Of a stretch of 64,000 nt of DNA, positions 45,369 to 55,383 are shown in pieces. The notes beneath the pieces were generated by a model. The model was not told the DNA's origin and ran no database searches. It saw only the letters and a list, made by a program, of their open reading frames with translations. This stretch comes from CAYLRU01 sp964386565 (GTDB lineage Bacteria; Desulfobacterota; Desulfobacteria; Desulfobacterales; UBA5616), in NCBI GenBank assembly GCA_964386565.1, contig CAYLRU010000009.1:1-64000 (forward strand). Direction: 5' to 3'. Each line of letters starts with the position of its first letter. Within the stretch, counting starts at the first letter, position 1. The position numbers and the translations under genes are program-made.

Positions 45369-46703
45369 ATGCGTCTTTGTGATGAATTGAAAAAAAATGT
45401 TTGTGACGCCATCGATGGGGCTGCCGAAGAAATCATGGAGATCGGGGACACCATCTTGAAACGCCCTGAAATGGGGTTTAAGGAGGTTCAGACGGCCGCC
45501 CTGGTTTCGCAGGTCATGGATCATTACGGTATTGCACATCGCACCGGGTTGGCCATAACCGGTGTGAGGGGTGAATTAAAGGGTAACAGGCCCGGGCCCT
45601 CATTGGGTCTGTTGGGTGAACTTGACGCACTCCGGGTTGATGAACACCCCATGGCGGACGCAGAAACCGGTGCAGCCCATGCTTGCGGTCATAACGGACA
45701 AATCGCCGCCCTGTTGGGTGCCATGATCGGTTTAAAGTCAATTCATATTGAGGATGATATATCCGGGAACCTGATTTTTTTTGCCGTACCTGCCGAAGAG
45801 TGTGTTGAAATTGAATACCGGATGGACCTTGTAAACAGCGGCAGGATCGGATTTCTGGCCGGTAAACAAGAACTGATCCGACTGGGATTTTTCAATGATA
45901 TGGATATGGCCATGATGATTCACGGTCACAACAGAACCAATTCCGGGAAAGTTATCATGGGAAAATCATCAAACGGCTGTGTTGTAAAGCGTATTCGGTT
46001 TCTTGGAAAGTCCGCTCATGCCGGCAGCTCGCCCCATAAAGGAATTAACGCTTTAAATGCCGCTCAAATCGCCCTTGCAGCCATACATGCCCAACGGGAA
46101 ACCTTCCAGGATCGTGATACGATACGGGTGCATCCCATTATTACCAAAGGGGGGAACTTGGTGAATGTGGTTCCCGCTGAAGTCTGCCTGGAAACTTTTG
46201 TCAGGGGACGGACGAATAATGCAATAGCAGATGCCGAGAAAAAAGTGGACCGGGCATTGAAAGCCGGTGCGGTTGCAGTGGGAGCTGAAGTCGAAATCCA
46301 GACGATCCCGGGGTATATGCCCCTAATTAACGATCCTGGCATGGCGGAAGTCTTCAAAAGCAATGCAATTGCCATTTTGGGGGAAGAGGAATACGTTGAA
46401 GGCGGTCATGGCACCGGATCTACCGATATGGGGGATGTTTCTCACCTGATGCCTGCTCTGCATCCCAACATCGGCGGGATTGCCGGTACGGGTCATGGTG
46501 CGGATTATGAAATTGTCGACAAGGATCTATTTTATGTGACATCCGCCAAACTCTTGGCCATGACGGCGATTGATCTGCTCTCCGGTCATGCTGAAACAGC
46601 ACGGGATATTATTGAAAAATTTAAACCGGAAATGACGTTGGATGAATACCTGGCCTATCAGAAACGCGTATTCAGAATCCAGGTTTTTGACGGGAATATT
46701 TAG
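45369..46703 (+). CDS. M20 family amidohydrolase/peptidase
   Basis: The protein is 444 residues from ATG 45369; GTG 45360 would add three residues. It has the two-domain M20D amidohydrolase layout. Catalytic-domain motifs include LGELDALRV, AHACGHNGQ (metal-binding histidine) and PAEE with the general-base glutamate, then a dimerisation domain near HAGSSPHKGINAL and a late GGHGTGSTDMGDVS metal segment. Relatives hydrolyse N-acyl amino acids, aminobenzoyl-glutamate or similar amides. There is no signal peptide. Substrate unknown. Confidence 0.9.
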   Translation: MRLCDELKKNVCDAIDGAAEEIMEIGDTILKRPEMGFKEVQTAALVSQVMDHYGIAHRTGLAITGVRGELKGNRPGPSLGLLGELDALRVDEHPMADAETGAAHACGHNGQIAALLGAMIGLKSIHIEDDISGNLIFFAVPAEECVEIEYRMDLVNSGRIGFLAGKQELIRLGFFNDMDMAMMIHGHNRTNSGKVIMGKSSNGCVVKRIRFLGKSAHAGSSPHKGINALNAAQIALAAIHAQRETFQDRDTIRVHPIITKGGNLVNVVPAEVCLETFVRGRTNNAIADAEKKVDRALKAGAVAVGAEVEIQTIPGYMPLINDPGMAEVFKSNAIAILGEEEYVEGGHGTGSTDMGDVSHLMPALHPNIGGIAGTGHGADYEIVDKDLFYVTSAKLLAMTAIDLLSGHAETARDIIEKFKPEMTLDEYLAYQKRVFRIQVFDGNI

Positions 46704-46713
46704 GAATGGATTG

Positions 46714-47979
46714 TCACGGTAAAGCCGCATCATCGCCCGTGGCGTCATTTTTCGCCGGTTCAATTTTTTTAACGGTGTATTTATTGATTCGGTTGCCTTC
46801 CTTTTCCAGTACGGTAATCTGATAGGAGCCGATGGTTATCTGATCCTTTTCATTTGGAATTCTGTCGATAAAATCCAGGATGTAGCCTGAGAACGTATCA
46901 TAGCGTTCGGAATCGGGAATATTCATTTTTAAAACATCGTTTACATCGTCGATTTCCGTTTTCCCGAGTACAATCCATTCGTTTTCGGTTATGGCTTGAA
47001 TCAGCGGTTCGTCTCTGTCGGTTTCATCGACAATTTCACCCACCAGTTCTTCTATGGCATCTTCAAGCGTAACGAGTCCGGAAACACCGCCGTGTTCATC
47101 TACAACGATGGCGATATGATTCTTTCTTCTTTTGAACTGTTGAAGCAGTGTATCAAGCTTCTTGTTTTCAGGGACGAAATAGGGCGGTTTCATGATATTC
47201 CGGATATCGATATTTTCACCCGAGGCAATGTAATGCAAAAACAGATCTTTGACATTCAGGATACCCACAACATGATCGATATCCCCATCAATAACGGGAA
47301 TCCGGGTAAATCCTGATTCCAGAATCGCTTCCAGATCCGGTTTTTGATTCATCTGGATGACAAACATGTCCGCCCGCGGGGTCATGATTTCAGACGCCAT
47401 CGTATCATCCAGTTCAAAAATATTATGAATTAATTCAACCTCTTCTTCTTTTATCTCACCTTCCTCCTCCACCACTTCGACAAACGTCATGAGTTCTTCC
47501 TCCGTTGCAGCGGGGGTTTTTTTTATTTTTCCGGTGAGTTTGGGAATGAAATTCAACATGATGATGGCGGGCCGAAAAAAAATGGATGTCCAGTAAATGG
47601 GGTATATCAGGAGTCTCGAAATCAGAATGTTGTTGCGCGTTGCGATGGATTTCGGGATAACTTCTCCGAATATCAGGATGAGCAACGTCATGATGCCGGT
47701 GGCCACTCCCACTCCATAATTGGGGAACAGGTTGATGGTAATGGATGTCGCAAAGGCCGAAGCGCCGACATTTACGATATTGCTTCCGATTAAAATAGTG
47801 GTCAGCAGGTTATGCGGATCCTGTTTCATATGCTGAATCAGCTTGTGGGTTTTTGATTCGGATTTGGCCAGATGCCGGGCTTTTGTTTTGCTGAGGGAAA
47901 ACAGGGCGGTTTCAGCGGATGAGAAAAGAGCCGACATAATAAGTAATAAAATCAATATAATAACCTGATTGGTCAACAT
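46714..47979 (-). CDS. CNNM/CorC-HlyC family membrane protein (hemolysin-like)
   Basis: From ATG 47979, preceded by GGGG at suitable distance, the product is 421 residues; an upstream ATG at 47994 is possible. It has an N-terminal CNNM domain with three to four membrane helices (SALFSSAETALFSLS), two CBS domains at about residues 200-320 (MTPRADMFVI, FTRIPVIDGD, IVVDEHGGVSGLVTLEDAIEELVGEI) and a C-terminal CorC_HlyC domain. Family members are linked to Mg2+ or Co2+ efflux; the name hemolysin is historical. Confidence 0.93.
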   Translation of the reverse strand: MLTNQVIILILLLIMSALFSSAETALFSLSKTKARHLAKSESKTHKLIQHMKQDPHNLLTTILIGSNIVNVGASAFATSITINLFPNYGVGVATGIMTLLILIFGEVIPKSIATRNNILISRLLIYPIYWTSIFFRPAIIMLNFIPKLTGKIKKTPAATEEELMTFVEVVEEEGEIKEEEVELIHNIFELDDTMASEIMTPRADMFVIQMNQKPDLEAILESGFTRIPVIDGDIDHVVGILNVKDLFLHYIASGENIDIRNIMKPPYFVPENKKLDTLLQQFKRRKNHIAIVVDEHGGVSGLVTLEDAIEELVGEIVDETDRDEPLIQAITENEWIVLGKTEIDDVNDVLKMNIPDSERYDTFSGYILDFIDRIPNEKDQITIGSYQITVLEKEGNRINKYTVKKIEPAKNDATGDDAALP

Positions 47980-48359
47980 GCGCAGCCCCTGCATGGAATC
48001 AGTTGAATGAAATTTCTGGTATTTTCCGATTTATGTGATAAATAAAAGAGGGGAGAAAAAAACGCAGTAACGCGATAAAACGCCGAACACCGTTGGAAAA
48101 CGGCCTTTGATAATCCCGACGTATGAAAACGGGTGTTTGAAAAGGCATTAAATCTGTTAAATAAGAGCGGGTCTTCCAATATTAGCAAGTCTTTCCGGTA
48201 TTAAATCGGTGTATTGATAAAAATACCTTTAATTCTTTTTTGTATATATTACTTTTTAACAATTTTAAAGTATTTTCACAACAAATTAAATCATTTGATC
48301 CGGATATATCGATCAGCCGCTTCAACCGGCAGATGGTTTTTCCGGTCATATGTATGTGA
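47980..48359. other. Divergent intergenic region between the CorC-like gene and the helicase-nuclease gene
   Basis: I see no supportable gene in these 380 nt. Short inverted repeats occur near 48082-48095 (CCGTT/AACGG) and around 48196-48226 (GGTATT/AATACC), too short to interpret. The region must contain both divergent promoters, but no convincing -35/-10 pair was identified. Confidence 0.4.
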
Positions 48360-51300
48360 ATGAATAAACAGGCATCCGATATCAATGAATATATACAATC
48401 CTTGAAAACATCAAGGCGCATGAAGGACCAGGTCGCTTTTCACCGGATTCTGCCGGATTCGCCGCCTGTGTGGGAGATGCTTGACACATCATGGCCGAAG
48501 GAAATTCTCCATGCCCTGCAGGCAATGGGAATCGACCGTCTTTATGACCACCAGGCAAGAGCCTTGGAACTCATCAGAAACGGCAGCCATACGGTTGTGT
48601 CAACACCGACGGCCAGCGGTAAAACACTGATATATAATTTGCCGGTGCTCGAAAATATTTTGACGGAGCCCTCATCAAAAGCGTTGTATATTTTTCCGTT
48701 AAAGGCCCTGGCCCAGGATCAACTGCAGGCGTTCAACGCGATTTCCGGAAAAATTCAACATGAAAAGCCCACAGCGGCGATTTATGACGGAGATACGTCA
48801 GCATGGCATCGGAAAAAAATACGCGAGAATCCGCCCCATGTAATTATTACCAATCCTGAAATGCTTCATTTATCATTTCTTCCCCACCACCGGAAATGGG
48901 AGGCTTTGTTTTCAGGCTTGAAAACCATTGTTGTGGATGAAGTCCATACCTATCGAGGCGTTATGGGATCGCACATGGCCCAGGTCTTTCGCAGGCTCAA
49001 ACGCATATGTACATATTACGGCGTATCGCCGACCTTTGTTTTCTGTTCCGCCACAATATCCAACCCGTCACAACTGGCGCAACAGCTTACCGGACTTGAG
49101 GTCTGCGGCATAACCAAAAGCGGTGCCCCACAGGGAAAACGGCACGTGCTTTTCATAGATCCGATGGAAGGATCTTCCCGGGTTACCATCGCCTTATTAA
49201 AGGCCGCCCTTCATAGAAAACTGAGAACCATCGTTTATACCCGGTCCAGAAAGATGACGGAATTGCTTGCCATGTGGTCCCGTAACAGTTCCGGAGAATA
49301 TGAAAACCGTATCAGTGCCTACAGGGCGGGATTTTTACCTGAAGAAAGAAGGTCCATCGAGGCCAGATTGGCTGGTGGAGAGCTTCTGGCCGTTGTTTCA
49401 ACCAGCGCACTTGAGCTGGGTATCGATATCGGGGATTTGGATCTGTGCCTGCTGGTCGGTTATCCCGGAACAGTGATTTCCACACTTCAACGGGGGGGAC
49501 GGGTGGGAAGAAGCGGACAGGATTCGGCGTTGATTCTCATTGCCGGGGAAGATGCCTTGGATCAGTATTTTATGCGTCATCCAGAAGACCTGATCGCTCG
49601 TGAACCCGAATCCGCGGTAATAAATCCATATAACCGGAATATTGTTTACAGACATTTGATTTGTGCGGCAGCCGAGCTGACGCTGCAGGATGGTGAGCCT
49701 TATCTCGCTGAAACACCCATCCGGGAAGTCCTGGCGGAATCGGAGGAAAAGGGAGACTTGTTGAAAGGAGCATCCGGTGCTGAATGGTTTTCCAATCGAA
49801 AAATGCCCCATCGTGAAGTGGACCTGCGCGGTTCCGGAAGCCAATATGCTATTGTGGATTCAAAGACCGGTATGATTATCGGTGAAATAGACGCCTTTCG
49901 GGCTTTTAAGGAAACCCATCCCGGTGCTGTATATTTGCACATGGGAGAAACCTATCTTATCGAAACCCTGGATATCGGAACATGCACGGCAAAGGCTTCA
50001 CCTGCTAAACTACGCTACTATACACGGGCGATGGCACAAAAGGAAACGGAAATTCTCGAGATTTACGACCAAACATCATTTTCAGCGATCACCGCGTATT
50101 CCGGCAGGCTCAAGGTTACGGAACAGGTTTACGCATATGATAAATGGGCTATATATGCAAAAAAGAGATTAGACCGGATTTCATTGGACTTGCCGCCGTT
50201 GATATTCGAAACCGACGGACTCTGGTTTAATATTCCGGATTTCATCCAAAAGGCAGCGGAAGCGGAATATTTACATTTCATGGGAGGCATACATGCCATC
50301 GAACATGCAGCTATCAGCATGTTTCCCCTTTTGGTCCTCACGGACAGGAACGATCTCGGCGGTATATCGACGACCTACCATCCCCAGGTCGGCGGACCTG
50401 CTGTTTTTATTTATGACGGAGTGGCCGGAGGCGCCGGATTAACCCTCCAGGCCTTTCAAAAAATCGGAGATCTGTTGGGTTATACGCGAAAAGTGATCCG
50501 GGACTGTCCCTGTGAAACAGGATGCCCCTCCTGTGTTCATTCCCCCAAATGCGGATCCGGGAACCGGCCTATTGATAAACGGGCGGCCTTGTTTATTCTG
50601 GAACAAATGCTGTCGGGAACGGGTAAAACCACCCATGTGGAAACAACCGGTCTGCCAACACCTCATCCATCGGTGGAGTGGTCCTTTAAAAAAAATCTCA
50701 AACCCGCTGCTTCACGAAAACGATCACCCAAACATATCAGAACCGTGAGAAAGAAAGTCGTCTCAGCAGAAAGGGTTATAATACCGAAATCCGTTGAACG
50801 GACGAATGCCAACCTTTATTTCGGCGTACTGGATATTGAGACGCAGCGATCCGCCGGTGAGGTGGGGGGATGGCACCGTGCGGACAGAATGGGGGTCAGT
50901 TGTGCAGTACTGTATGATTCTAAAACGGATGAATTTATAGAATTTTTAGATGATCGGATCGACGATCTGGTTCGGTATCTGCAACAGGTGGATCTCGTAG
51001 TGGGATTTAATATCAAGCGTTTTGACTATCGGGTGCTTTCCGGGTATACAAATTTTGATTTCAGCGGTATCAAAACGCTTGATATTTTAGAAGATGTCCA
51101 CAAGTATCTGGGATATCGGCTTTCCCTGGACCACTTATCGAACGTAACGCTGGGGGCCAGAAAAACAGCCGACGGCCTGGTGGCCCTGAAATGGTGGAAA
51201 GAAGGAAAACTCCGGGAAATTATCGATTATTGCCGTGCCGACGTACAGATTACCCGGGACCTTTTTCAATTCGGCCGGGAAAACGGTTATCTGCTGTTCA

Positions 51301-51374
51301 CCAACAAGGCGGGCAGCAAGGTTAGAATCCCCGTCAATTGGCAGGCATACGGGAGTATGGGGGCAGTTATATAG
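48360..51374 (+). CDS. MrfA-type DEAD/DEAH helicase fused to MrfB-type exonuclease
   Basis: This 1004-residue protein joins two functions. Residues 1-760 match the MrfA/YprA helicase family: Walker A PTASGKT at 83-89, DEVH at 193-196, a C-terminal helicase domain with STSALELGIDIG and GRVGRSGQ, and the DUF1998 region with a zinc cluster of C716, C718, C722, C725 and C731. After a basic linker (about 760-815) comes an RNase H-like DEDD exonuclease of the MrfB/YprB type: D825 and E827 in DIET, D889 in NIKRFD and D961 in YCRADV (Y957 precedes). In Bacillus subtilis mrfA and mrfB are separate genes that repair mitomycin C lesions. The stop overlaps the convergent neighbour by 8 nt. Confidence 0.92.
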   Translation: MNKQASDINEYIQSLKTSRRMKDQVAFHRILPDSPPVWEMLDTSWPKEILHALQAMGIDRLYDHQARALELIRNGSHTVVSTPTASGKTLIYNLPVLENILTEPSSKALYIFPLKALAQDQLQAFNAISGKIQHEKPTAAIYDGDTSAWHRKKIRENPPHVIITNPEMLHLSFLPHHRKWEALFSGLKTIVVDEVHTYRGVMGSHMAQVFRRLKRICTYYGVSPTFVFCSATISNPSQLAQQLTGLEVCGITKSGAPQGKRHVLFIDPMEGSSRVTIALLKAALHRKLRTIVYTRSRKMTELLAMWSRNSSGEYENRISAYRAGFLPEERRSIEARLAGGELLAVVSTSALELGIDIGDLDLCLLVGYPGTVISTLQRGGRVGRSGQDSALILIAGEDALDQYFMRHPEDLIAREPESAVINPYNRNIVYRHLICAAAELTLQDGEPYLAETPIREVLAESEEKGDLLKGASGAEWFSNRKMPHREVDLRGSGSQYAIVDSKTGMIIGEIDAFRAFKETHPGAVYLHMGETYLIETLDIGTCTAKASPAKLRYYTRAMAQKETEILEIYDQTSFSAITAYSGRLKVTEQVYAYDKWAIYAKKRLDRISLDLPPLIFETDGLWFNIPDFIQKAAEAEYLHFMGGIHAIEHAAISMFPLLVLTDRNDLGGISTTYHPQVGGPAVFIYDGVAGGAGLTLQAFQKIGDLLGYTRKVIRDCPCETGCPSCVHSPKCGSGNRPIDKRAALFILEQMLSGTGKTTHVETTGLPTPHPSVEWSFKKNLKPAASRKRSPKHIRTVRKKVVSAERVIIPKSVERTNANLYFGVLDIETQRSAGEVGGWHRADRMGVSCAVLYDSKTDEFIEFLDDRIDDLVRYLQQVDLVVGFNIKRFDYRVLSGYTNFDFSGIKTLDILEDVHKYLGYRLSLDHLSNVTLGARKTADGLVALKWWKEGKLREIIDYCRADVQITRDLFQFGRENGYLLFTNKAGSKVRIPVNWQAYGSMGAVI

Positions 51375-53187
51375 AACAGGTATTGCTGAGTCTTTGGTCA
51401 TAAAGTTTGCCGATCCCGTATTCGTCGCGGCGCATGAATTTTTCCCGTGACGGACCGATGATCTGCATTTCCGGATGATGCTTCTGGACATCCAGGGCGA
51501 TACGCATCTCCTTGGTGCACCCGGTGCTGAAGGTTGCGTCTTTTCCAACCCATTCCGGAGGTATCTTTTTATTCATGAGTTTGAATGACAACGCGATGTC
51601 TTCGTAAGTCTGGAACCGCCAAATATCAATATAACCGCTTCGCTGAACGATTTCCCACATATACATCAGATCATCCGCATCCATGCCGGGTTCAAAATAT
51701 TCAGACGGATTGATAATAAAGGTCATGGCATACTGGTCCTTCAGATATTTTACAAACGTGGACATGATCTGCTTGGCCATTTCAATTTTTCCCGGAATAG
51801 AACCAATAATACCGCTGTAAAATACCACGGTCATATTCTCTTTTTTCGCGGCTTTCATCTTGTCGATGATGTTCTGTGCCTTGTTTTCCAGATCCCTGTA
51901 AGAGAATTTTTTTACGGACGGATGCATCGGCTTATAAGAAATCTCCGCAAGGCCCTGCGCGTTTGCCGAGATGTTATAGATGTCCTGGGTAAACTGGAAA
52001 TGGGTTTCAAAAAACCGTCTTTTCTGATCCGGTCCCCGGGAAATCACAACATCGACTTCCTTGAAAATTCGCGCGAATGTAACGGATGCCAGAATCAGGT
52101 TGACGTTTTCCCGGGTGCCGTCTGAAATGGCCAGAATAGCGTGATCGCTTCGAATCAGGGATATCAATTGGTTTTTACTGAGGTTTTTCTCTTGAATCAA
52201 ATAAATGTCTTCAACTTCTTGTTTGAGAAGATCATCTTCCTGGATATCCACAAAATCGACTTTTGTAAAAAGTGCGCCGTCTTTAAATGAGATGATGATT
52301 TTATGCCCCAGTTTTTCAAGATAACGGATAATGTACAGATCGATAAGAAACTCGCCGGATTCATCGGCAAGCCAGAGAATCTTTTTCGACCCCACGTCCC
52401 TATCCGGTTCATCATGTTGGGCCAAGCCGAAAAAATTGAAAAACCGGTCCACGCCGTTTCCGGACAATGGGCGCCCCAGTATTTTATTATAATCATCCTC
52501 AGTGTATCTCTCGGCCTCATCGGTCTCCCATATTTTTCGTTCAACGCACAGGGATACAAGCCTTTTTAATTCAATATAATCAGCCCGTATTTTCAGCTCC
52601 GAAAGGGTTTGCGGCATGCAATCGAAATCCTTTCGGATTACCCTGTTGATGGCTTTTTGAAATACCGGCGATGACAGCACCTGCCTGGCCCGCTGATTTC
52701 GAACGGTTTTTTCATTGATGTAAGGATCTTCGATTTGCGTTCGTTTCAGAAACATTCCCAGAAGCCGTTTTTCCACCCGGGACGGAATCATAATTTCGTC
52801 GCGGGTCTCGTGCTTGAATTTGATGATAATCAAGGATTCCAGAAAAGACTTTTCCCAGGGATCTTCGATTTTTTTGTCAATCAAACCCAGGAGTTTCTGG
52901 AAGACCTCGTTATATTTTTTCTGCAAAAACGCAGATTTGTTGCGGTTCATGATGGCTTCGAACATTTTGTCAGAACAGGGATAATATTGTTCCCGGCCCT
53001 CTGTATAGACCATGAACCGAATCTGTTCCGGTGTGCAGGCATGATCAGGATTCGTATAGTAATCCAAATGGTTTTCGATAAAAAAACCATTAAACCAGGC
53101 ATCGATTTCAGGATTTTTACCCGGTTGATAAATCGATTTCGCCTGTTCCGGATCCATGCCTTCGAAATCATGTTCTTCATGAGTCAT
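51367..53187 (-). CDS. DUF89/ARMT1-like domain protein of unknown function in the que operon
   Basis: The 606-residue cytoplasmic protein has a helical N-terminal region (residues 1-265). A following region resembles the DUF89/ARMT1 metal-dependent phosphatase family: ILWLADESGEFLIDLY places D275-ESGE279 where the family has DNAGE, and VDVVISRGPDQ recalls the SKGQGN motif. The C-terminal 170 residues are unassigned. The DUF89 likeness is by pattern and moderate. GGAG 7 nt before the ATG is a good site. It lies 54 nt after the 146-aa gene, on the same strand as queE-queC, so it probably ends that operon. Confidence 0.75.
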   Translation of the reverse strand: MTHEEHDFEGMDPEQAKSIYQPGKNPEIDAWFNGFFIENHLDYYTNPDHACTPEQIRFMVYTEGREQYYPCSDKMFEAIMNRNKSAFLQKKYNEVFQKLLGLIDKKIEDPWEKSFLESLIIIKFKHETRDEIMIPSRVEKRLLGMFLKRTQIEDPYINEKTVRNQRARQVLSSPVFQKAINRVIRKDFDCMPQTLSELKIRADYIELKRLVSLCVERKIWETDEAERYTEDDYNKILGRPLSGNGVDRFFNFFGLAQHDEPDRDVGSKKILWLADESGEFLIDLYIIRYLEKLGHKIIISFKDGALFTKVDFVDIQEDDLLKQEVEDIYLIQEKNLSKNQLISLIRSDHAILAISDGTRENVNLILASVTFARIFKEVDVVISRGPDQKRRFFETHFQFTQDIYNISANAQGLAEISYKPMHPSVKKFSYRDLENKAQNIIDKMKAAKKENMTVVFYSGIIGSIPGKIEMAKQIMSTFVKYLKDQYAMTFIINPSEYFEPGMDADDLMYMWEIVQRSGYIDIWRFQTYEDIALSFKLMNKKIPPEWVGKDATFSTGCTKEMRIALDVQKHHPEMQIIGPSREKFMRRDEYGIGKLYDQRLSNTCSI

Positions 53188-53241
53188 ATCTGTCTCCTTT
53201 TCCTTGGGCCAGACACAAAAAAATATGGAACCTGTTAAACC

Positions 53242-53682
53242 CTAAGTTTCGTATCTGTCGTATTCCATGATCTTTCTTGCCCGGGATGAATAGGGTGAGA
53301 TCATTTCAAGCTCATCTTTCCGGATGGGTCGCCATTCCGTTGTATAAAGCGTTTCATTATGAATGGTGGCCATGGATGTAAATTTACCCACTTCCATATG
53401 GGGCGGGGGGCCGGGATGATACTCAACCCACAGGATTTTTTTAATATCCAAATTAAAATCCCGACACACGCTTTTGACCAGTTCAGAGGCGCAATTAGTG
53501 GCCGATGCCCCTTCACCGGTGTCGGAAACGATAACGACAATGGGTTTTAACATTAATACGCTGTTTTTCTCCTGGGAAAGATCGATGATTTTCAGCCAAT
53601 AAGCGCCGGCCCACCAGCTCACGGGGCGTAATTCCGATCTTTTCTCCCCGGACCAACTGTATTTCCCGTCATATATAATCAT
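53242..53682 (-). CDS. Protein of unknown function coupled to queC
   Basis: The 146-residue protein overlaps the queC stop by 4 nt (ATGA) and so is translationally coupled to it. It contains a hydrophobic strand PIVVIVSDTGEGASATNCASELV with a possible phosphate- or nucleotide-binding turn, followed by KILWVEYHPGPPP. There is no signal peptide or membrane helix. I do not recognise the family. Confidence 0.75.
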   Translation of the reverse strand: MIIYDGKYSWSGEKRSELRPVSWWAGAYWLKIIDLSQEKNSVLMLKPIVVIVSDTGEGASATNCASELVKSVCRDFNLDIKKILWVEYHPGPPPHMEVGKFTSMATIHNETLYTTEWRPIRKDELEMISPYSSRARKIMEYDRYET

Positions 53683-54389
53683 TGTGCATAAAGTGTCGGA
53701 TCGGGTACACCAGCCGACTCAAATCCCATTTTTCTTATCATGCAACTGTCGCATTTCCCGCAAGCTGCGCCCCCGGGATCGGGGTCGTAACAACTGTGCG
53801 TAATCGCATAATCCACGCCCAAGCTGATGCCGGTCAGGATGATCTGTGCTTTGGTCATATGAATGAGGGGTGTTTGTATGCAGATATTTGAACCGTCTTG
53901 TACTGCGGCTTTCAATCCGAGATTGGCCATTTTTTCAAAGGCGGCGATATATTCGGGCCGGCAGTCCGGATATCCGCTGTAATCCACCGCATTTACCCCG
54001 ATAAAAATATCCCGGCTCCCCAATACTTCAGCCCAGGACAGGGCCAAGGATAAAAAAATTGTATTTCTTGCCGGAACATAGGTAGACGGGATCTCGTTTT
54101 TTATGACCCCTGTTTTCGGAACGTCGATGTTATCCGTGAGCGCGGAACCGCCTATTTGACGCAGATCAATATCCAATACCAGGTGTTTTTCCGCTCCCAA
54201 TACTTCCGCTACATCCCGTGCGGCATCCAGTTCTCGGGAATGTCTTTGACCGTAATTGAATGTGAGACTGTAAATTAAAAAATTCCTGCTTTTTGCTATG
54301 GCCATGGCGGTGGTGGAGTCGATTCCCCCGCTGGAAAGAACAACTGCCTTTTTTTTCCCGTTTTTCCGTGTGGATAAATGTGATTGCAT
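53679..54389 (-). CDS. queC: 7-cyano-7-deazaguanine (preQ0) synthase
   Basis: QueC converts 7-carboxy-7-deazaguanine to preQ0, using ATP and ammonia, on the way to queuosine or other deazapurines. The 236-residue enzyme has the ATP PP-loop LSSGGIDSTTAM near residue 20, FNYGQRHSRE, PARNTIFLS, VDYSGYPDCR and the zinc ligands in CYDPDPGGAACGKCDSC. It follows queE by 50 nt. QueD and the Tgt/QueA genes are not in the window. Confidence 0.97.
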   Translation of the reverse strand: MQSHLSTRKNGKKKAVVLSSGGIDSTTAMAIAKSRNFLIYSLTFNYGQRHSRELDAARDVAEVLGAEKHLVLDIDLRQIGGSALTDNIDVPKTGVIKNEIPSTYVPARNTIFLSLALSWAEVLGSRDIFIGVNAVDYSGYPDCRPEYIAAFEKMANLGLKAAVQDGSNICIQTPLIHMTKAQIILTGISLGVDYAITHSCYDPDPGGAACGKCDSCMIRKMGFESAGVPDPTLYAQ

Positions 54390-54439
54390 ATTACCGATAC
54401 GTTGCCTTATAAATAGATGAGAATGTTTTATAAAAAATT

Positions 54440-55093
54440 TTACACTCCTCGTTCAGTATTCGGCCAGATCGTTTTATGAAGCTGCAGATGGACCCTCACA
54501 GGCAGATGGTCCCAAAGGACCCACTTTGCCAGTTCCGCTGGATTTAGTACGCCATGAACAGGGGAAAACAATACATGGTGCAGGGGCACGCTTCCCGAAA
54601 TCACCCAAAGCATGTTTTTGGCGAATTCATAGTCTTTCCGGTCCTGCATGACAAATTTGATTTGGTCTCTCGGGGTCAGGTGAGATAAATTTTTCCTGTT
54701 AAAACTGGCATTTTCGTTGCTTCCGGGGCATTTGATGTCCATGATTTTCATGCATCGGTCATCCACGCGGCTGATATCCAGGCTTCCGTTTGTTTCCAGC
54801 ATGACGTCATATTGACGGGAGAGCAATGATGAAATCAGCAACGGGACATCATCCTGCAACAGGGGTTCACCGCCGGTAATTTCCACCAGCCGGCATTCAA
54901 ACGCCGAAATTCGCCTTTCAATATCCGGTATTTCCCACTGCGTTCCGTTATCGTAGGCATAAGTGGTATCGCAATAGGAACATCGCAAATTACAGCCGGA
55001 AACACGGACGAATACGCACGGACGACCTGCATTTAAAGATTCTCCCTGAATACTGTAAAATATTTCATTTACCTGAATCGGCATTTGATCCAT
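54440..55093 (-). CDS. queE: 7-carboxy-7-deazaguanine synthase (radical SAM)
   Basis: QueE rearranges carboxytetrahydropterin to 7-carboxy-7-deazaguanine. From ATG 55093 it is 217 residues, a normal size, with the opening VNEIFYSIQGES and the radical-SAM cysteines C34, C38, C41 in CNLRCSYC. ITGGEPLL and LETNGSLD follow. The frame stays open a further 109 codons upstream, but that stretch is low in conservation and runs antisense into uvrA, so it is not counted. A ribosome binding site before 55093 is not obvious; ATG 55084 is an alternative. Confidence 0.93.
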   Translation of the reverse strand: MDQMPIQVNEIFYSIQGESLNAGRPCVFVRVSGCNLRCSYCDTTYAYDNGTQWEIPDIERRISAFECRLVEITGGEPLLQDDVPLLISSLLSRQYDVMLETNGSLDISRVDDRCMKIMDIKCPGSNENASFNRKNLSHLTPRDQIKFVMQDRKDYEFAKNMLWVISGSVPLHHVLFSPVHGVLNPAELAKWVLWDHLPVRVHLQLHKTIWPNTERGV

Positions 55094-55383
55094 GTCAGAT
55101 GGGTTAAACAGGTTAAACCAATTTATGCTGATATTTATATCAATCGACGGTTTATTAGTAAATAACAACTTTTGATCCGATTGATCTTTCATATTGACTG
55201 TGCTATTTGCCCTTGCAGAACGACGACCATGAGGATTTCCATTTCCCGGTGTTGAGAATGGTTCGAGGAGAAAAAAGAAAAAACCGTGGATGCCTTCCAT
55301 GAAAAACGTCCCCCGAAATTCGCCATGAAGCCGAGCATGGATATGCCTGATTTTTCTCCCTGGTGGTCTGAAAGAAAATTCAA

